In this document: positions 1 to 14,931 of the stretch, piece by piece
Layout of the letters: each line of letters begins with the position of its first letter
How positions within the stretch are numbered: position 1 is the first letter of the stretch
NCBI RefSeq assembly: GCF_022132145.1
Contig: NZ_JAJISP010000001.1
Span: 248,001 to 312,000, forward strand
Source of the DNA: Pseudomonas sp. MMS21 TM103
GTDB taxonomy: Bacteria; Pseudomonadota; Gammaproteobacteria; Pseudomonadales; Pseudomonadaceae
Direction: 5' to 3'
DNA: 64,000 nt
Notes under the pieces: generated by a model
Database searches by the model: none
What the model was told of the DNA's origin: nothing
The model's input: only the letters and a program-made list of their open reading frames with translations
Program-made: the position numbers and the translations under genes

Positions 1-244
1 GCAATACCTGCTTGTCCGGGTAATCGTGATGCACCTGAATCAATGGCCGCGCATCGGTTGGGCGAATCCCCAGCTCCTCCTCCAGCTCGCGAGCCAGGGC
101 GGCCTCCACCGCCTCGCCGGGCTCAACCTTGCCGCCAGGAAACTCCCACAGACCGCCCTGGTGCTTGTCGTCCGGGCGCTTGGCAATCAGGATGCGGCCA
201 TCTGCCGCGCGGATCACCGCGGCGGCTACATGAATGCGTTTCAC
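1..244 (-). CDS. Nudix (MutT-type) hydrolase, N-terminal part
   Basis: Only the first 81 or so codons are inside the window; the gene runs off the left edge. The visible part holds a perfect Nudix box (G-x5-E-x7-REL-EEELGI, about residues 37-59), the Mg-binding motif of nucleoside-diphosphate-X hydrolases. By family it would clean oxidised nucleotides such as 8-oxo-dGTP. In Pseudomonas the gene at this place is often longer, with a thiamine-phosphate-synthase-like C-terminal half, but that part cannot be seen here. The GTG start overlaps the stop of the upstream glutathione S-transferase gene by 4 bp (GTGA), which suggests translational coupling. Confidence 0.85.
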   Translation of the reverse strand, partial: MKRIHVAAAVIRAADGRILIAKRPDDKHQGGLWEFPGGKVEPGEAVEAALARELEEELGIRPTDARPLIQVHHDYPDKQVL

Positions 245-873
245 TCCAACCGTTCCTCCTGAGCCGCCTGAAACCAGCGCTGGAAGGCCGGCCACTGATA
301 GACCGTAGCCACATACGCCGCCGCCACCTCGGGCAACGCCACCCGGTAACTGCGCAGCCGAGCCGCGACAGGCGCGAAGAAGGCATCCGCCAGGCTGGCG
401 TGACCGAACAGGAAGGGACCGCCCTCGCCGAAGTTGCCGCGGCACTCGGCCCAGAGCGCACAGATGCGCCGGATATCGGCCTCGGCATCAGCCGGCATTT
501 CGTCTAATGCCTGATCGCGTTTGAGATCCATCGGCAGATGTGCGCGCAGCGCAGCAAAACCGCTGTGCATCTCGGCACAGACACTGCGCGCCACCGCGCG
601 GGCGTATTCGCCGCGCGGCCACAGGTAGGCCTCGGGGTAGCTTTCGGCGAGGTATTCGCCAATCGCCAGGGAATCCCACACTGGCCCCTCCTCGGTCTGC
701 AGCAACGGCACCTTGCCGGTCGGCGAGTGCGCAAGGATGCGCGCCCGGGTGTCCGGGCGATCGAGCGGGATCAGCACTTCGCTGTATGGCGCCTCGGCCA
801 GTTCCATGGCCAAGGCGGCGCGCAGCGACCAGGAAGAATAGGTTTTGTCGCCGATGATCAGAACCAGGGACAT
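241..873 (-). CDS. Glutathione S-transferase family protein
   Basis: A 210-residue protein with the GST plan: an N-terminal thioredoxin-like domain (about 1-80) containing the TYSSWSLR segment and the cis-proline turn GKVPLL followed by ES/DS-type glutathione contacts, then an all-helical C-terminal domain. The substrate is unknown; GSTs conjugate or reduce electrophiles with glutathione in the cytoplasm. The ATG at 873 is chosen over an upstream in-frame start because AAGGAG lies 8 bp before it and the family begins here. It is followed by the Nudix gene with a 4-bp overlap, so the two are probably co-transcribed. An inverted repeat separates it from argJ upstream. Confidence 0.88.
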   Translation of the reverse strand: MSLVLIIGDKTYSSWSLRAALAMELAEAPYSEVLIPLDRPDTRARILAHSPTGKVPLLQTEEGPVWDSLAIGEYLAESYPEAYLWPRGEYARAVARSVCAEMHSGFAALRAHLPMDLKRDQALDEMPADAEADIRRICALWAECRGNFGEGGPFLFGHASLADAFFAPVAARLRSYRVALPEVAAAYVATVYQWPAFQRWFQAAQEERLE

Positions 874-945
874 GGGGGCACTCCTTGCGTGATGCGGTTG
901 CTGAAGGGTCAACGGACATTAAGACGCACCGCCACCCAATAGCAA

Positions 946-981
946 ATTCCCGTTGTGCATGCCCCCATGAACAACGGGAAT
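946..981 (-). terminator. Hairpin after argJ, probable terminator
   Basis: A perfect 11-bp inverted repeat (946-956 with 971-981), with four more pairs possible inside the loop around a CCCC turn. It lies between argJ and the glutathione S-transferase gene. On the minus strand only a short TTT follows the stem, so it is either a moderate intrinsic terminator or an RNA-stabilising hairpin. Confidence 0.5.
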
Positions 982-1031
982 AGCCGGGCCCGATCGCCCC
1001 TACCCTGCGCCCTAAAGGCCGCAGGCTACCC

Positions 1032-2249
1032 TCAAGTCCTATATTCGGCGTTGATCTTCACGTACTCATGGGACAGATCGGTGGTCCAGATCGTCTCGCT
1101 GCAGGTGCCCCGCCCCAGCTCGATGCGAATGGTAATTTCCGCTTCGGCCATCACCGCCGCACCCTGCTCTTCGGTGTAGCTGGCAGCACGGCAACCATGA
1201 CTGGCAATGCACACGTCGCCGAGGAACACGTCGATCAGGTTGACATCCAGTTGCGCCACACCGGCGCGGCCGACTGCGGCGAGGATGCGCCCCCAATTCG
1301 GGTCGGAGGCGAACAGCGCAGTCTTGATCAGCGGCGAATGGGCCACCGCGTAGCCGACGTCCAGGCACTCCTGGTGAGTCGCCCCGCCATTGACCTGCAC
1401 GGTGACGAACTTGGTCGCGCCCTCGCCGTCACGCACGATGGCCTGGGCCACCTCCATGCACACCTCGAACACCGACTGCTTGAGTGCGGCGAACAGCGCG
1501 CCGCTGGCCTGAGTAATTTCCTCCAGCGGTGCCTGGCCAGTGGCGATCAACATGCAGCAATCGTTGGTCGAGGTATCGCCGTCGATGGTGATGCGGTTGA
1601 ACGACTTGTTCGCCGCATCGCGCAGCAGATCCTGCAACACACTCTGGCTGACCTTGGCGTCGGTAGCGATGTAACCGAGCATGGTCGCCATGTTCGGTTT
1701 GATCATCCCGGCACCCTTGCTGATGCCGGTGACAGTGACGGTCACGCCGTCATGCACGAACTGGCGGCTGGCGCCCTTGGGCAGGGTGTCGGTGGTCATG
1801 ATGCCGGTGGCCGCTTCAGCCCAGTGGTCCGCAGCCAGGTCGTCCAGGGCCGCCTGCAAGGCGCCCTCGATCTTCTCTACCGGCAAGGGCTCGCCGATCA
1901 CCCCGGTCGAGAACGGCAGCACTGCCCCCTCCTCGACACCGGCCAGCTGCGCCAGGCTGGCGCAGCAGCGCATGGCATTCTGCAAGCCGGGCTCGCCGGT
2001 GCCGGCGTTGGCATTGCCGGTATTGGTCAGCAGATAGCGCACGCTACCCAGCACACGCTTTCGCGCCAGGATCACCGGTGCGGCACAGAAGGCATTGAGG
2101 GTGAACACCCCGGCCACGCTGGAGCCTTCGGCGCAGCGCATGACTACCACATCCTTGCGCCCGGGGCGCTTGATGCCGGCCGAAGCGATGCCCAGCTCGA
2201 AACCTGGAACCGGGTGCAGGGTAGACAGCGGGCCAAGACCAACAGCCAT
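1032..2249 (-). CDS. argJ: Bifunctional glutamate N-acetyltransferase / amino-acid acetyltransferase ArgJ
   Basis: A 405-residue ornithine acetyltransferase. It moves the acetyl group from N-acetylornithine to glutamate, closing the cyclic arginine pathway; bifunctional members can also use acetyl-CoA. The signature segment [14 protein letters not shown] is present; family members self-cleave between Ala and Thr (here about A188/T189) and the Thr becomes the nucleophile. GDTSTND follows in the C-terminal half. The length is normal for the family. The ATG at 2249 has AAGGAG upstream. It lies downstream of secA but a strong hairpin terminator separates them, so argJ probably has its own promoter at about 2250-2310. 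Confidence 0.95.
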   Translation of the reverse strand: MAVGLGPLSTLHPVPGFELGIASAGIKRPGRKDVVVMRCAEGSSVAGVFTLNAFCAAPVILARKRVLGSVRYLLTNTGNANAGTGEPGLQNAMRCCASLAQLAGVEEGAVLPFSTGVIGEPLPVEKIEGALQAALDDLAADHWAEAATGIMTTDTLPKGASRQFVHDGVTVTVTGISKGAGMIKPNMATMLGYIATDAKVSQSVLQDLLRDAANKSFNRITIDGDTSTNDCCMLIATGQAPLEEITQASGALFAALKQSVFEVCMEVAQAIVRDGEGATKFVTVQVNGGATHQECLDVGYAVAHSPLIKTALFASDPNWGRILAAVGRAGVAQLDVNLIDVFLGDVCIASHGCRAASYTEEQGAAVMAEAEITIRIELGRGTCSETIWTTDLSHEYVKINAEYRT

Positions 2250-2309
2250 AGGGTGTGCTCCTTGAGGGATTTAAGTGTCGCGCCACAGGGCACGAGCGAA
2301 TTCGATGGT

Positions 2310-2344
2310 AAAACGCCGCGAGCGGCCAAGCCGTTCGCGGCGTT
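2310..2344 (-). terminator. Rho-independent terminator of secA
   Basis: A GC-rich stem of about 14 bp (2312-2325 with 2331-2344, one mismatch) with a 5-nt loop. On the minus strand it is followed by TTTT (2313-2310). It sits about 100 bp after the secA stop and before argJ. Confidence 0.75.
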
Positions 2345-2441
2345 GTAGGTAGCATGAGCAATCTACCCGTTCAAGCCGGTGACCAACAGGCCGCTGAGAA
2401 ACCTGGCGCGCCAAGCCCGCCGTGGTTTATCAACGAGTTTG

Positions 2442-5180
<2,739 letters not shown>

Positions 5181-5297
5181 ATAGGCAGGGTCTTCCACGC
5201 GTATGGATGGAGGGCGGCCCATGAGTCGCCCATGCAGCCGTCATGGCTGCGTGCGAAGGGGGCATTCTACCCGGAAACGGAGATGAAGAAAGCGGCG

Positions 5298-6227
5298 TTA
5301 TTCGACGTCGCTGACTCGAGCGATATAGCTGGTAGGATTGACCACCCGGCCATTTTTACTGACTTCGAAATGCACATGAGGACCGGTAGAGCGGCCGGTG
5401 CTGCCAACCTTGGCGATAACCTGGGCGCGCTGCACCAGATCGCCAACCTGCACCAGGTTGGCCTGATTGTGCGCATACAGGGTGACGTAGCCATCGGCAT
5501 GGCTGATTTCCACGACATTACCGTAGCCCGAGCGCCGGCCGGAGGTGGTCACCACGCCAGCTGCTACGGCGACCACATCACTGCCGGCCTTGGCGGCGAA
5601 GTCCACGCCCTTATGCACGCTAAAACGCCCGGTAAGGGGGTCGGTACGTCGGCCAAATGACGAAGACATATAACCTTGCAGGACCGGACGCCCCGCAAGG
5701 TATTCGGCTTCATTGAGCTGGCGGTCGGCAAGCAGCTGCTCCAGCACCTCGAGCTGCTGCTCGCGGCTGTCCAGGCGCATAGCCAGGTCATCGAGGGTGC
5801 TGATGAATGACGGCGGCGCATAGGCCGCGCCGCCGAACAGTTCTTCGGGACCGCCCTGCCCCACGCTCAAGGAAAAATCAAATTCACTGGCATCCAGCTC
5901 GGCCAGCTCGGTCAAGCGCTCGCCCAATGCATCCAGACGGGTCAAACGGGACTGCAACTCGGCAACATGGGCACCGAAGGCATCCAGTTGACGCTGTGCA
6001 TCGACCCGCACCGCACCCACTTCTGCTCGCTGCCGATTCAGTGCCTCGGTCAACTGCGCACTGCCTGGCGAGAGCTCGACTTGTTGCGGTATGACCCACG
6101 CTCCCACCGCGACCCCACTGCCAAGCGCCGCGGCTAACAGTATGAGCAGCGCCACCAGCAGCCAACGTAAATCAAGGCTCAGCGAACGCGCGGCGCCATG
6201 GCCGCGACTGAGTAGAATAATGTGCAT
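5298..6227 (-). CDS. M23-family (LytM-domain) membrane-anchored peptidase
   Basis: A 309-residue protein with an N-terminal membrane anchor (about 21-45), a coiled-coil-like region rich in Leu/Glu/Arg (about 60-175) and a C-terminal LytM/M23 domain (about 185-300). The zinc ligands look intact: H205 and D209 in HKGVDF, and the HxH pair H284/H286 in GPHVHFEV. It is therefore likely an active endopeptidase of the MepM/NlpD-like group rather than a degenerate activator, placed in the periplasm. The ATG at 6227 has AAGGGGAAG upstream. It lies between secA and the divergent dciA in a division and cell-wall neighbourhood, which fits peptidoglycan remodelling. The substrate bond cannot be read from sequence. 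Confidence 0.88.
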   Translation of the reverse strand: MHIILLSRGHGAARSLSLDLRWLLVALLILLAAALGSGVAVGAWVIPQQVELSPGSAQLTEALNRQRAEVGAVRVDAQRQLDAFGAHVAELQSRLTRLDALGERLTELAELDASEFDFSLSVGQGGPEELFGGAAYAPPSFISTLDDLAMRLDSREQQLEVLEQLLADRQLNEAEYLAGRPVLQGYMSSSFGRRTDPLTGRFSVHKGVDFAAKAGSDVVAVAAGVVTTSGRRSGYGNVVEISHADGYVTLYAHNQANLVQVGDLVQRAQVIAKVGSTGRSTGPHVHFEVSKNGRVVNPTSYIARVSDVE

Positions 6228-6308
6228 GGCTTCCCCTTTAAGGTGGAGCCCAAGTCGGCAGCAGAGATTCTGCTACCATGGCGGCTCCACAATCTCAGGC
6301 GTCCTGCC

Positions 6309-6764
6309 ATGTCGTTTCGTCCTTTGCCGGCTAAAGCACCCGCCGCGCTACTGCGCGAAGCGAAACCCTTGAAAGCGCTGTTCAACCAGGCGCAACGTAT
6401 CGATCGCCTGCAGCACTTACTCGAAAGCCAGCTGCAACCCGCGGCCCGCGAACACTGCCATGTAGCGTCCTGGCGCGAGGGTTGCCTGCTTCTTATAGTC
6501 AACGACGGCCACTGGGCCACCCGCTTGCGTTATCAACAACGGCGCCTGCTCAGGCAACTGCAGACACTCGAAGAGTTCGCGACCTTAACCAAGATCCTGT
6601 TCAAGGTGCAACCGCCAACTGTCGAAAGGCGTGCACCCGGTCGCACAATCAGCCTTTCCAGCAGCGCTGCCGAGAATATCCAGGCAACTGCCGATGGCAT
6701 AACCGACCCCAAGTTGCGCGCCGCCCTGGAACGCCTGGCCAAGCACGGCCAACCCCGCGAATAG
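6309..6764 (+). CDS. dciA: DUF721 protein, DciA-type replicative helicase loader
   Basis: A 151-residue small basic protein of the DUF721 family. In bacteria lacking DnaC/DnaI, members named DciA interact with the DnaB helicase and are needed for replication initiation. The N-terminal half carries the KH-like DUF721 domain (PLKALFNQAQRI through the W-x-x-G-x-L-L segment, about residues 15-100); the C-terminal tail is Arg/Ser-rich and probably flexible. The ATG at 6309 is chosen because the family begins near here; an in-frame start 87 bp upstream would overlap the divergent peptidase gene. It is the only plus-strand gene in the first 26 kb. DciA identity rests on family and context. Confidence 0.8.
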   Translation: MSFRPLPAKAPAALLREAKPLKALFNQAQRIDRLQHLLESQLQPAAREHCHVASWREGCLLLIVNDGHWATRLRYQQRRLLRQLQTLEEFATLTKILFKVQPPTVERRAPGRTISLSSSAAENIQATADGITDPKLRAALERLAKHGQPRE

Positions 6765-7001
6765 CGCCATACCCAGCCAGGGTCGCGTCACCCCTGAAAT
6801 GCCGAAACACTGAACGGTCGGCTAGCGGTGCCACGTGCTCAGCGAGCAGACGCCGCCATCGAGGCGCTCCGCGTAACGAATCTTGCCGGATCATCGCCAT
6901 TGGCAGGGTTTGTCTAACCCACCCCCATGCCAGGCCGGTTACCCGCAGGTGGATCTCAATCGCACACCCGGCCAAAGCACGGGCTTGCGGCTGTTTCGCA
7001 G

Positions 7002-7030
7002 AAAAAAAGAAGCCACCCGCAGGTGGCTTC
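7002..7030 (-). terminator. Rho-independent terminator of lpxC (end of dcw transcription)
   Basis: A perfect 9-bp stem (7009-7017 with 7022-7030) with a 4-nt loop, followed on the minus strand by seven T (7008-7002). It lies 28 bp after the lpxC stop. On the plus strand the hairpin has no T-run, so it should act only on minus-strand transcripts. The rest of 6765-7057, downstream of dciA, shows no other feature. Confidence 0.9.
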
Positions 7031-7057
7031 AAAAACAAAGGAAGAGAGAGTTTTTAC

Positions 7058-8005
<948 letters not shown>

Positions 8006-8081
8006 TCAACAATGGCCGGCGATAATAGCAGAACCGGCCTTTGCTGAACACCAATCGCCCCAATACTCCTGATACATTCCA

Positions 8082-9275
8082 TCAATCGGCCTGACGACGC
8101 AGAAAGGCCGGAATGTCCAGATAATCCAAGTCATCCTGTGGGTTCAGTTTGGCCGCGGCCGCACCGCCAGCGTGGCTTTGACGCTGAACGGTTGGTCGTT
8201 CGTAGTCCTTGTAATTGACACTTTGCTCGCCACGCGAAGCTGGAGTCGCAGCCGACGAAGCAGCACTGCTGGTCGTGACCTGCACGGTATTGTCGATCAC
8301 CTTGACCGGTTTCTCGATTTTCGCGCCCAGGCCAGTGGCGACCACGGTGACGTGCAGTTCGTCGCGCATGTCCGGATCGATCACGGTACCCACCTTGACG
8401 GTGGCGTGTTCGGACGCGAACTGTTCGATGATGTTACCCACGTCGGAGTATTCGCCCAGGGACAGGTCAGGACCGGCGGTGATATTCACCAGGATGCCAC
8501 GCGCGCCCTGCAGGTTGACGTCTTCCAGCAGCGGATTGCGGATTGCCGCCTCAGTGGCTTCACGCGCACGGTTCGGACCGCTGGCGCAGCCAGTGCCCAT
8601 CATGGCCATGCCCATTTCGCTCATCACGGTTTTCACGTCGGCGAAGTCGACGTTGATCATGCCCGGACGCTTGATGATGTCGGAGATGCCGCGCACGGCA
8701 CCGGCCAACACGTCATCCGCCTTGGCGAACGCCGACAGCAGGCTGGCGTCTTTACCGAGGATGGTCAGCAGTTTCTCGTTGGGAATGGTGATCAGCGAGT
8801 CGACGCTTTCCGCCAGGGCACGAATGCCTTCTTCGGCGATCTGCATACGCTTGCGACCTTCGAACGGGAACGGACGAGTCACCACAGCGACGGTGAGAAT
8901 GCCCATTTCCTTCGCCACTTGGGCGATCACCGGCGCAGCGCCAGTGCCGGTACCACCACCCATACCGGTGGTAATGAAGACCATGTCGCAACCTTGCAGT
9001 ACTTCGGCGATGCGCTCGCGGTCTTCCATGGCAGCCTGGCGGCCGATTTCAGGGTTGGCGCCCGCGCCCAGGCCTTTGGTCACGCCAGTGCCCAGCTGCA
9101 GAATGGTGCGCGCACCGATGTTTTTCAGTGCTTGTGCATCGGTATTGGCGCAGATGAACTCGACGCCTTCGATGTTGTTCTTCGACATGTGGTTGACTGC
9201 ATTACCGCCGCCGCCGCCCACGCCAATTACCTTGATGACCGCACTTTGCGGGATGTTGTCTACGAGTTCGAACAT
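8082..9275 (-). CDS. ftsZ: Cell division protein FtsZ
   Basis: A 397-residue tubulin-like GTPase that forms the Z ring. The GTP-binding signature GGGTGTG is at about 106-112, the T7-loop region NVDFADV follows, and the variable Ala/Ser-rich linker leads to the conserved tail DLDYLDIPAFLR, which binds FtsA, ZipA and other partners. An in-frame start 16 codons upstream exists, but the ATG at 9275 has AAGGAG 8-9 bp before it and matches the family start MFELVDN. It is the last fts gene of the dcw cluster, 56 bp after ftsA. Confidence 0.98.
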   Translation of the reverse strand: MFELVDNIPQSAVIKVIGVGGGGGNAVNHMSKNNIEGVEFICANTDAQALKNIGARTILQLGTGVTKGLGAGANPEIGRQAAMEDRERIAEVLQGCDMVFITTGMGGGTGTGAAPVIAQVAKEMGILTVAVVTRPFPFEGRKRMQIAEEGIRALAESVDSLITIPNEKLLTILGKDASLLSAFAKADDVLAGAVRGISDIIKRPGMINVDFADVKTVMSEMGMAMMGTGCASGPNRAREATEAAIRNPLLEDVNLQGARGILVNITAGPDLSLGEYSDVGNIIEQFASEHATVKVGTVIDPDMRDELHVTVVATGLGAKIEKPVKVIDNTVQVTTSSAASSAATPASRGEQSVNYKDYERPTVQRQSHAGGAAAAKLNPQDDLDYLDIPAFLRRQAD

Positions 9276-9331
9276 TTTCCCTCTCCTTTGCTTTCTAGTT
9301 GTAACGCCTACTGCATAAAACACTTTTCAAA

Positions 9332-10579
9332 TCAGAAATTGCTCTGTACCCAGCGCTTCATGCGCTCGAATACGGGGGTCTTGGGTTCATCGTTGTAGCT
9401 GCCGATGCTCGACATCGAGATGCCGTCAGCCTGCTTCTGCAGGCCATACAGCAGCAGGCCCACGCTGGTGGAATAAATCGGGTTGCGCACCACGTCCGCC
9501 AGGCCCTTGACGCCTTGCGGCATGCCCAGCCGGACCGGCATATGGAAGATTTCCTCGGCCAGCTCGACCGCACCCTCCATCTTCGAGGTGCCGCCGGTGA
9601 GCACGATGCCCGCCGGGATCAGGTCCTCGTAGCCGCTGCGACGCAGCTCGGCCTGGATCAGGGTGAACAGCTCGTCATAGCGCGGCTCGACCACTTCGGC
9701 CAGGGACTGGCGCGACAGATCGCGCGGCGGACGATCGCCGACGCTCGGCACCTTGATGGTCTCGCCGGCACCGGCCAGCTTGGCCAGGGCGCAGGCATAA
9801 CGAATCTTGATTTCTTCGGCGTACTGGGTCGGCGTACGCAACGCCATGGCGATGTCGTTGGTAACCTGATCGCCGGCAATCGGAATCACTGCAGTGTGGC
9901 GAATCGCGCCTTCGGTGAAGATGCAGATGTCGGTGGTACCGCCGCCGATGTCGACCAGGCATACGCCCAGTTCCTTCTCGTCGTCGGTCAACACCGCATA
10001 GGCCGAAGCCAGCTGCTCGAGAATGATGTCGTCGATCTCCAGGCCACAGCGGCGCACACACTTCTCGACGTTCTGCGCCGCATTCACCGCGCAGGTCACC
10101 ACATGCACCTTGGCCTCCAGGCGCACGCCAGACATGCCCAACGGCTCGCGCACGCCTTCCTGATTGTCGATCACGTAATCCTGCGGCAGGGTGTGCAGCA
10201 CCCGCTGATCCGCCGGAATCGCCACGGCCTGGGCCGCATCCAGTACGCGCTCGAGGTCGGCCGGGCTGACTTCGCGATCACGGATGGCCACGATGCCGTG
10301 GCTGTTGAGGCTGCGAATGTGATTACCGGCCACGCCGACAAAGGCCGAGTGGATGCGGCAACCCGCCATCAGCTGCGCCTCTTCCACCGCACGCTGGATT
10401 GACTGCACGGTCGATTCGATATTGACCACCACGCCCTTCTTCAGGCCGCGTGACGGGTGGGTGCCGATACCCACGATCTCCAACTGACCATCGGCAGTCA
10501 CTTCACCAACCAGCGCCACCACCTTGGAGGTGCCGATATCGAGGCCAACGATCATCTTGCCGCTCTGCACGTTTACCAT
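9332..10579 (-). CDS. ftsA: Cell division protein FtsA
   Basis: A 415-residue actin-like ATPase that tethers FtsZ to the membrane. The phosphate-1 motif GLDIGTSK lies near the start, the DIGGGTTD phosphate-2 motif and GIVLTGG adenosine motif are present, and the C-terminal end WVQSNF is an amphipathic membrane-targeting helix. Two starts are possible: a GTG at 10603 that overlaps the ftsQ stop (GTGA), and the ATG at 10579. The ATG is preferred because the family starts two or three residues before VQSGKM and AGGAGAAGG lies between the two. Confidence 0.96.
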   Translation of the reverse strand: MVNVQSGKMIVGLDIGTSKVVALVGEVTADGQLEIVGIGTHPSRGLKKGVVVNIESTVQSIQRAVEEAQLMAGCRIHSAFVGVAGNHIRSLNSHGIVAIRDREVSPADLERVLDAAQAVAIPADQRVLHTLPQDYVIDNQEGVREPLGMSGVRLEAKVHVVTCAVNAAQNVEKCVRRCGLEIDDIILEQLASAYAVLTDDEKELGVCLVDIGGGTTDICIFTEGAIRHTAVIPIAGDQVTNDIAMALRTPTQYAEEIKIRYACALAKLAGAGETIKVPSVGDRPPRDLSRQSLAEVVEPRYDELFTLIQAELRRSGYEDLIPAGIVLTGGTSKMEGAVELAEEIFHMPVRLGMPQGVKGLADVVRNPIYSTSVGLLLYGLQKQADGISMSSIGSYNDEPKTPVFERMKRWVQSNF

Positions 10580-10599
10580 GGGTCTCGCCTTCTCCTGAT

Positions 10600-11457
10600 T
10601 CACTGCACGACAGCGGTATCAGCCGCCGTGGGCGCAACCGGCTCACGCCACGCCACGGCCAGGCCGTTGGCATAACGCAGATCGATTCGCGCGATATTCG
10701 CTTGTTGCTCTTTCAACGCCTTGTCGTAGATGGCGATGAAACGACGCACTTTTTCCACCAGGTGATCGCGACCCAACAGCATCTCGATCCCCTGACCGGT
10801 GGAGAGGAACCAGCTGCCGCGCTCACGCAGCTCCAGACGCACCACGGAAAAGCCCAAGGGACGCAACATCTGGCTGAGCATCTGGTACTGCTGCATCACC
10901 TTCTGTTGTGCCCGCTTGGGGCCATAGAGTTGCGGCAGGTGCTGATAGTTCGCCTGCTCCTTGGGTGCGAAGGCCTTGCCCTGATTGTTCAACAGGGCCT
11001 CATCGCCCCAACGGGCGATCGGCAGGTGTTCCTCGAGGCGCACCACCAACTGGTCAGGCCAAACCCGCCGCACCTGCGCACTGGCGATCCAGGGCATCTG
11101 TTCCAGTTCATGACGCATGCCCGGCAAGTCGACACTGAAAAAGCTCGCTTTGACGAACGGCTCAATGTGCTGCTGAACCGCCTGCTGGCTGATGTAACTG
11201 AGATCGCCCTCGACGCTGATCTTGGCGATCGGCCGGTCCGCGTAGGGCAGCAGGCGTTGCGCCAACTCGTATGCCGCGAAGCCCAACACCAGCAACAACA
11301 GCGGCCAGGTGATGCGCTTGAGCAGAACGAAATTGGGTTTCGGCAAACGCAGGCTGATCGACTCCTTGGCCACCGGGCGGCTGGCACCGCGCTGCGCAGG
11401 CTTGCCGCGCAACGGTGCACGTGCAGAGCCTGGCTGGTGACGCAGAGTGGCGATCAT
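10600..11457 (-). CDS. ftsQ: Cell division protein FtsQ
   Basis: A 285-residue bitopic divisome protein. A basic cytoplasmic N-terminus (about 1-48) is followed by one membrane span (about 49-66), a POTRA domain (about 75-145, from [11 protein letters not shown] to [12 protein letters not shown]) and the beta domain that recruits FtsB/FtsL. The cytoplasmic segment is Arg/Pro-rich. The start is 3 bp after the ddlB stop, and a GAGG/GGGG stretch in the ddlB tail can serve as the ribosome site. Its stop may overlap the alternative GTG start of ftsA. Confidence 0.95.
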   Translation of the reverse strand: MIATLRHQPGSARAPLRGKPAQRGASRPVAKESISLRLPKPNFVLLKRITWPLLLLVLGFAAYELAQRLLPYADRPIAKISVEGDLSYISQQAVQQHIEPFVKASFFSVDLPGMRHELEQMPWIASAQVRRVWPDQLVVRLEEHLPIARWGDEALLNNQGKAFAPKEQANYQHLPQLYGPKRAQQKVMQQYQMLSQMLRPLGFSVVRLELRERGSWFLSTGQGIEMLLGRDHLVEKVRRFIAIYDKALKEQQANIARIDLRYANGLAVAWREPVAPTAADTAVVQ

Positions 11458-11460
11458 GGT

Positions 11461-13860
<2,400 letters not shown>

Positions 13861-13868
<8 letters not shown>

Positions 13869-14931
13869 GGGCCACCTCCAGACAAATATCAACAACAGTG
13901 CGGGTTGCATCGGGCTTGGCCAGACGCCGCGCAGTACGCGCCATTTCGTTCAATCGTTCAGGGTGCATCAAGACCTCGGACAGCTGTGCAGCCAACGTGG
14001 CGGCGTCTGTGGAGCGTTGCGGCAGAAGGACGGCAGCGCCCTCCCTGGCGAGATAGCCGGCGTTACGCGTCTGGTGATCATCGATGGCATGGGGCAGCGG
14101 CAGCAGGAACGACGGCAGACCGGCGGCGGCCAGTTCGCTGACGGTCAAGGCACCGGCGCGGCATACCACCAGATCGGCCCAGGCATAGGCGCGAGCCATG
14201 TCCTTGATAAACGGAGCGACCTGCGCTTCGACGCCGGCATCGCGGTAACGTTCGCCAGTAATGACATCGTGTTGCTTGCCGGCCTGGTGGAACACTTCCG
14301 GGCGCAGCTCGCTTGGCAGCATTGCCAGTGCCGCAGGCAGCAGTTTGTTGAGCGGCTCGGCGCCCAGGCTGCCACCGAGAATCAGCAGGCGCGGCCGGCG
14401 ATCGCGTAGCGCTGCGCGCGGAGTTTCCAGAAACAGCTCCTCGCGCACCGGATTGCCCGTGGTGCGGCGCTTGGCCGAAGCGCCGAAGGTATTCGGGAAG
14501 GCCTCGCAAACGCGGCTGGCAAATGGCGCCAGGCTGCGATTGGCGGTGCCGGCCACGGCATTCTGCTCATGGATGATCAGCGGCGCCCCACCCAGCTTGG
14601 CCGCCAGGCCGCCCGGGCCGGTGACGAAGCCACCCATGCCCAACACGCACACCGGCTGCAGCTCACGTACCACTTTACGAGCCTGGAACAGTGCTTTGAT
14701 AAGCTGGAACGGTGCCTTGAGCAGCGACAGCGTGCCCTTGCCGCGCAAACCCGTGACGTTGATCAGGTGCAACGGCAGGCCGGCGGCCGGGACCAATTCG
14801 TTCTCGATGCCGCGCGGAGTGCCCAGCCAATGCACGCGGTAACCGCGCGCCTGGAACTCGCGAGCACAGGCCAAGGCCGGGAACACGTGCCCGCCGGTAC
14901 CGCCGGCCATGATCAGGACATTACCGGGCAT
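13861..14931 (-). CDS. murG: Lipid II synthase MurG (UDP-GlcNAc transferase)
   Basis: A 356-residue GT-B glycosyltransferase. It adds GlcNAc to lipid I at the inner face of the membrane. The Gly-rich loop [13 protein letters not shown] lies at the N-terminus, and HEQNAVAG and [10 protein letters not shown] follow; the UDP-GlcNAc pocket [15 protein letters not shown] and [10 protein letters not shown] lies in the C-terminal half. The ATG at 14931 has AGGAG 7 bp upstream and overlaps the ftsW end by 11 bp. A longer reading frame to 14988 lies inside ftsW and is not family sequence. Confidence 0.97.

Noticed and set aside
1068..2348. A 426-codon plus-strand open frame opposite argJ
   Set aside because: Antisense to a clear argJ; low-complexity His/Gly/Gln composition.
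5181..5297. GCAGCC-GTCAT-GGCTGC hairpin between the M23 gene and secA as a terminator or secM-like attenuator
   Set aside because: Only 6 bp of stem, no T-run on the minus strand, and no upstream leader frame with a stalling motif.
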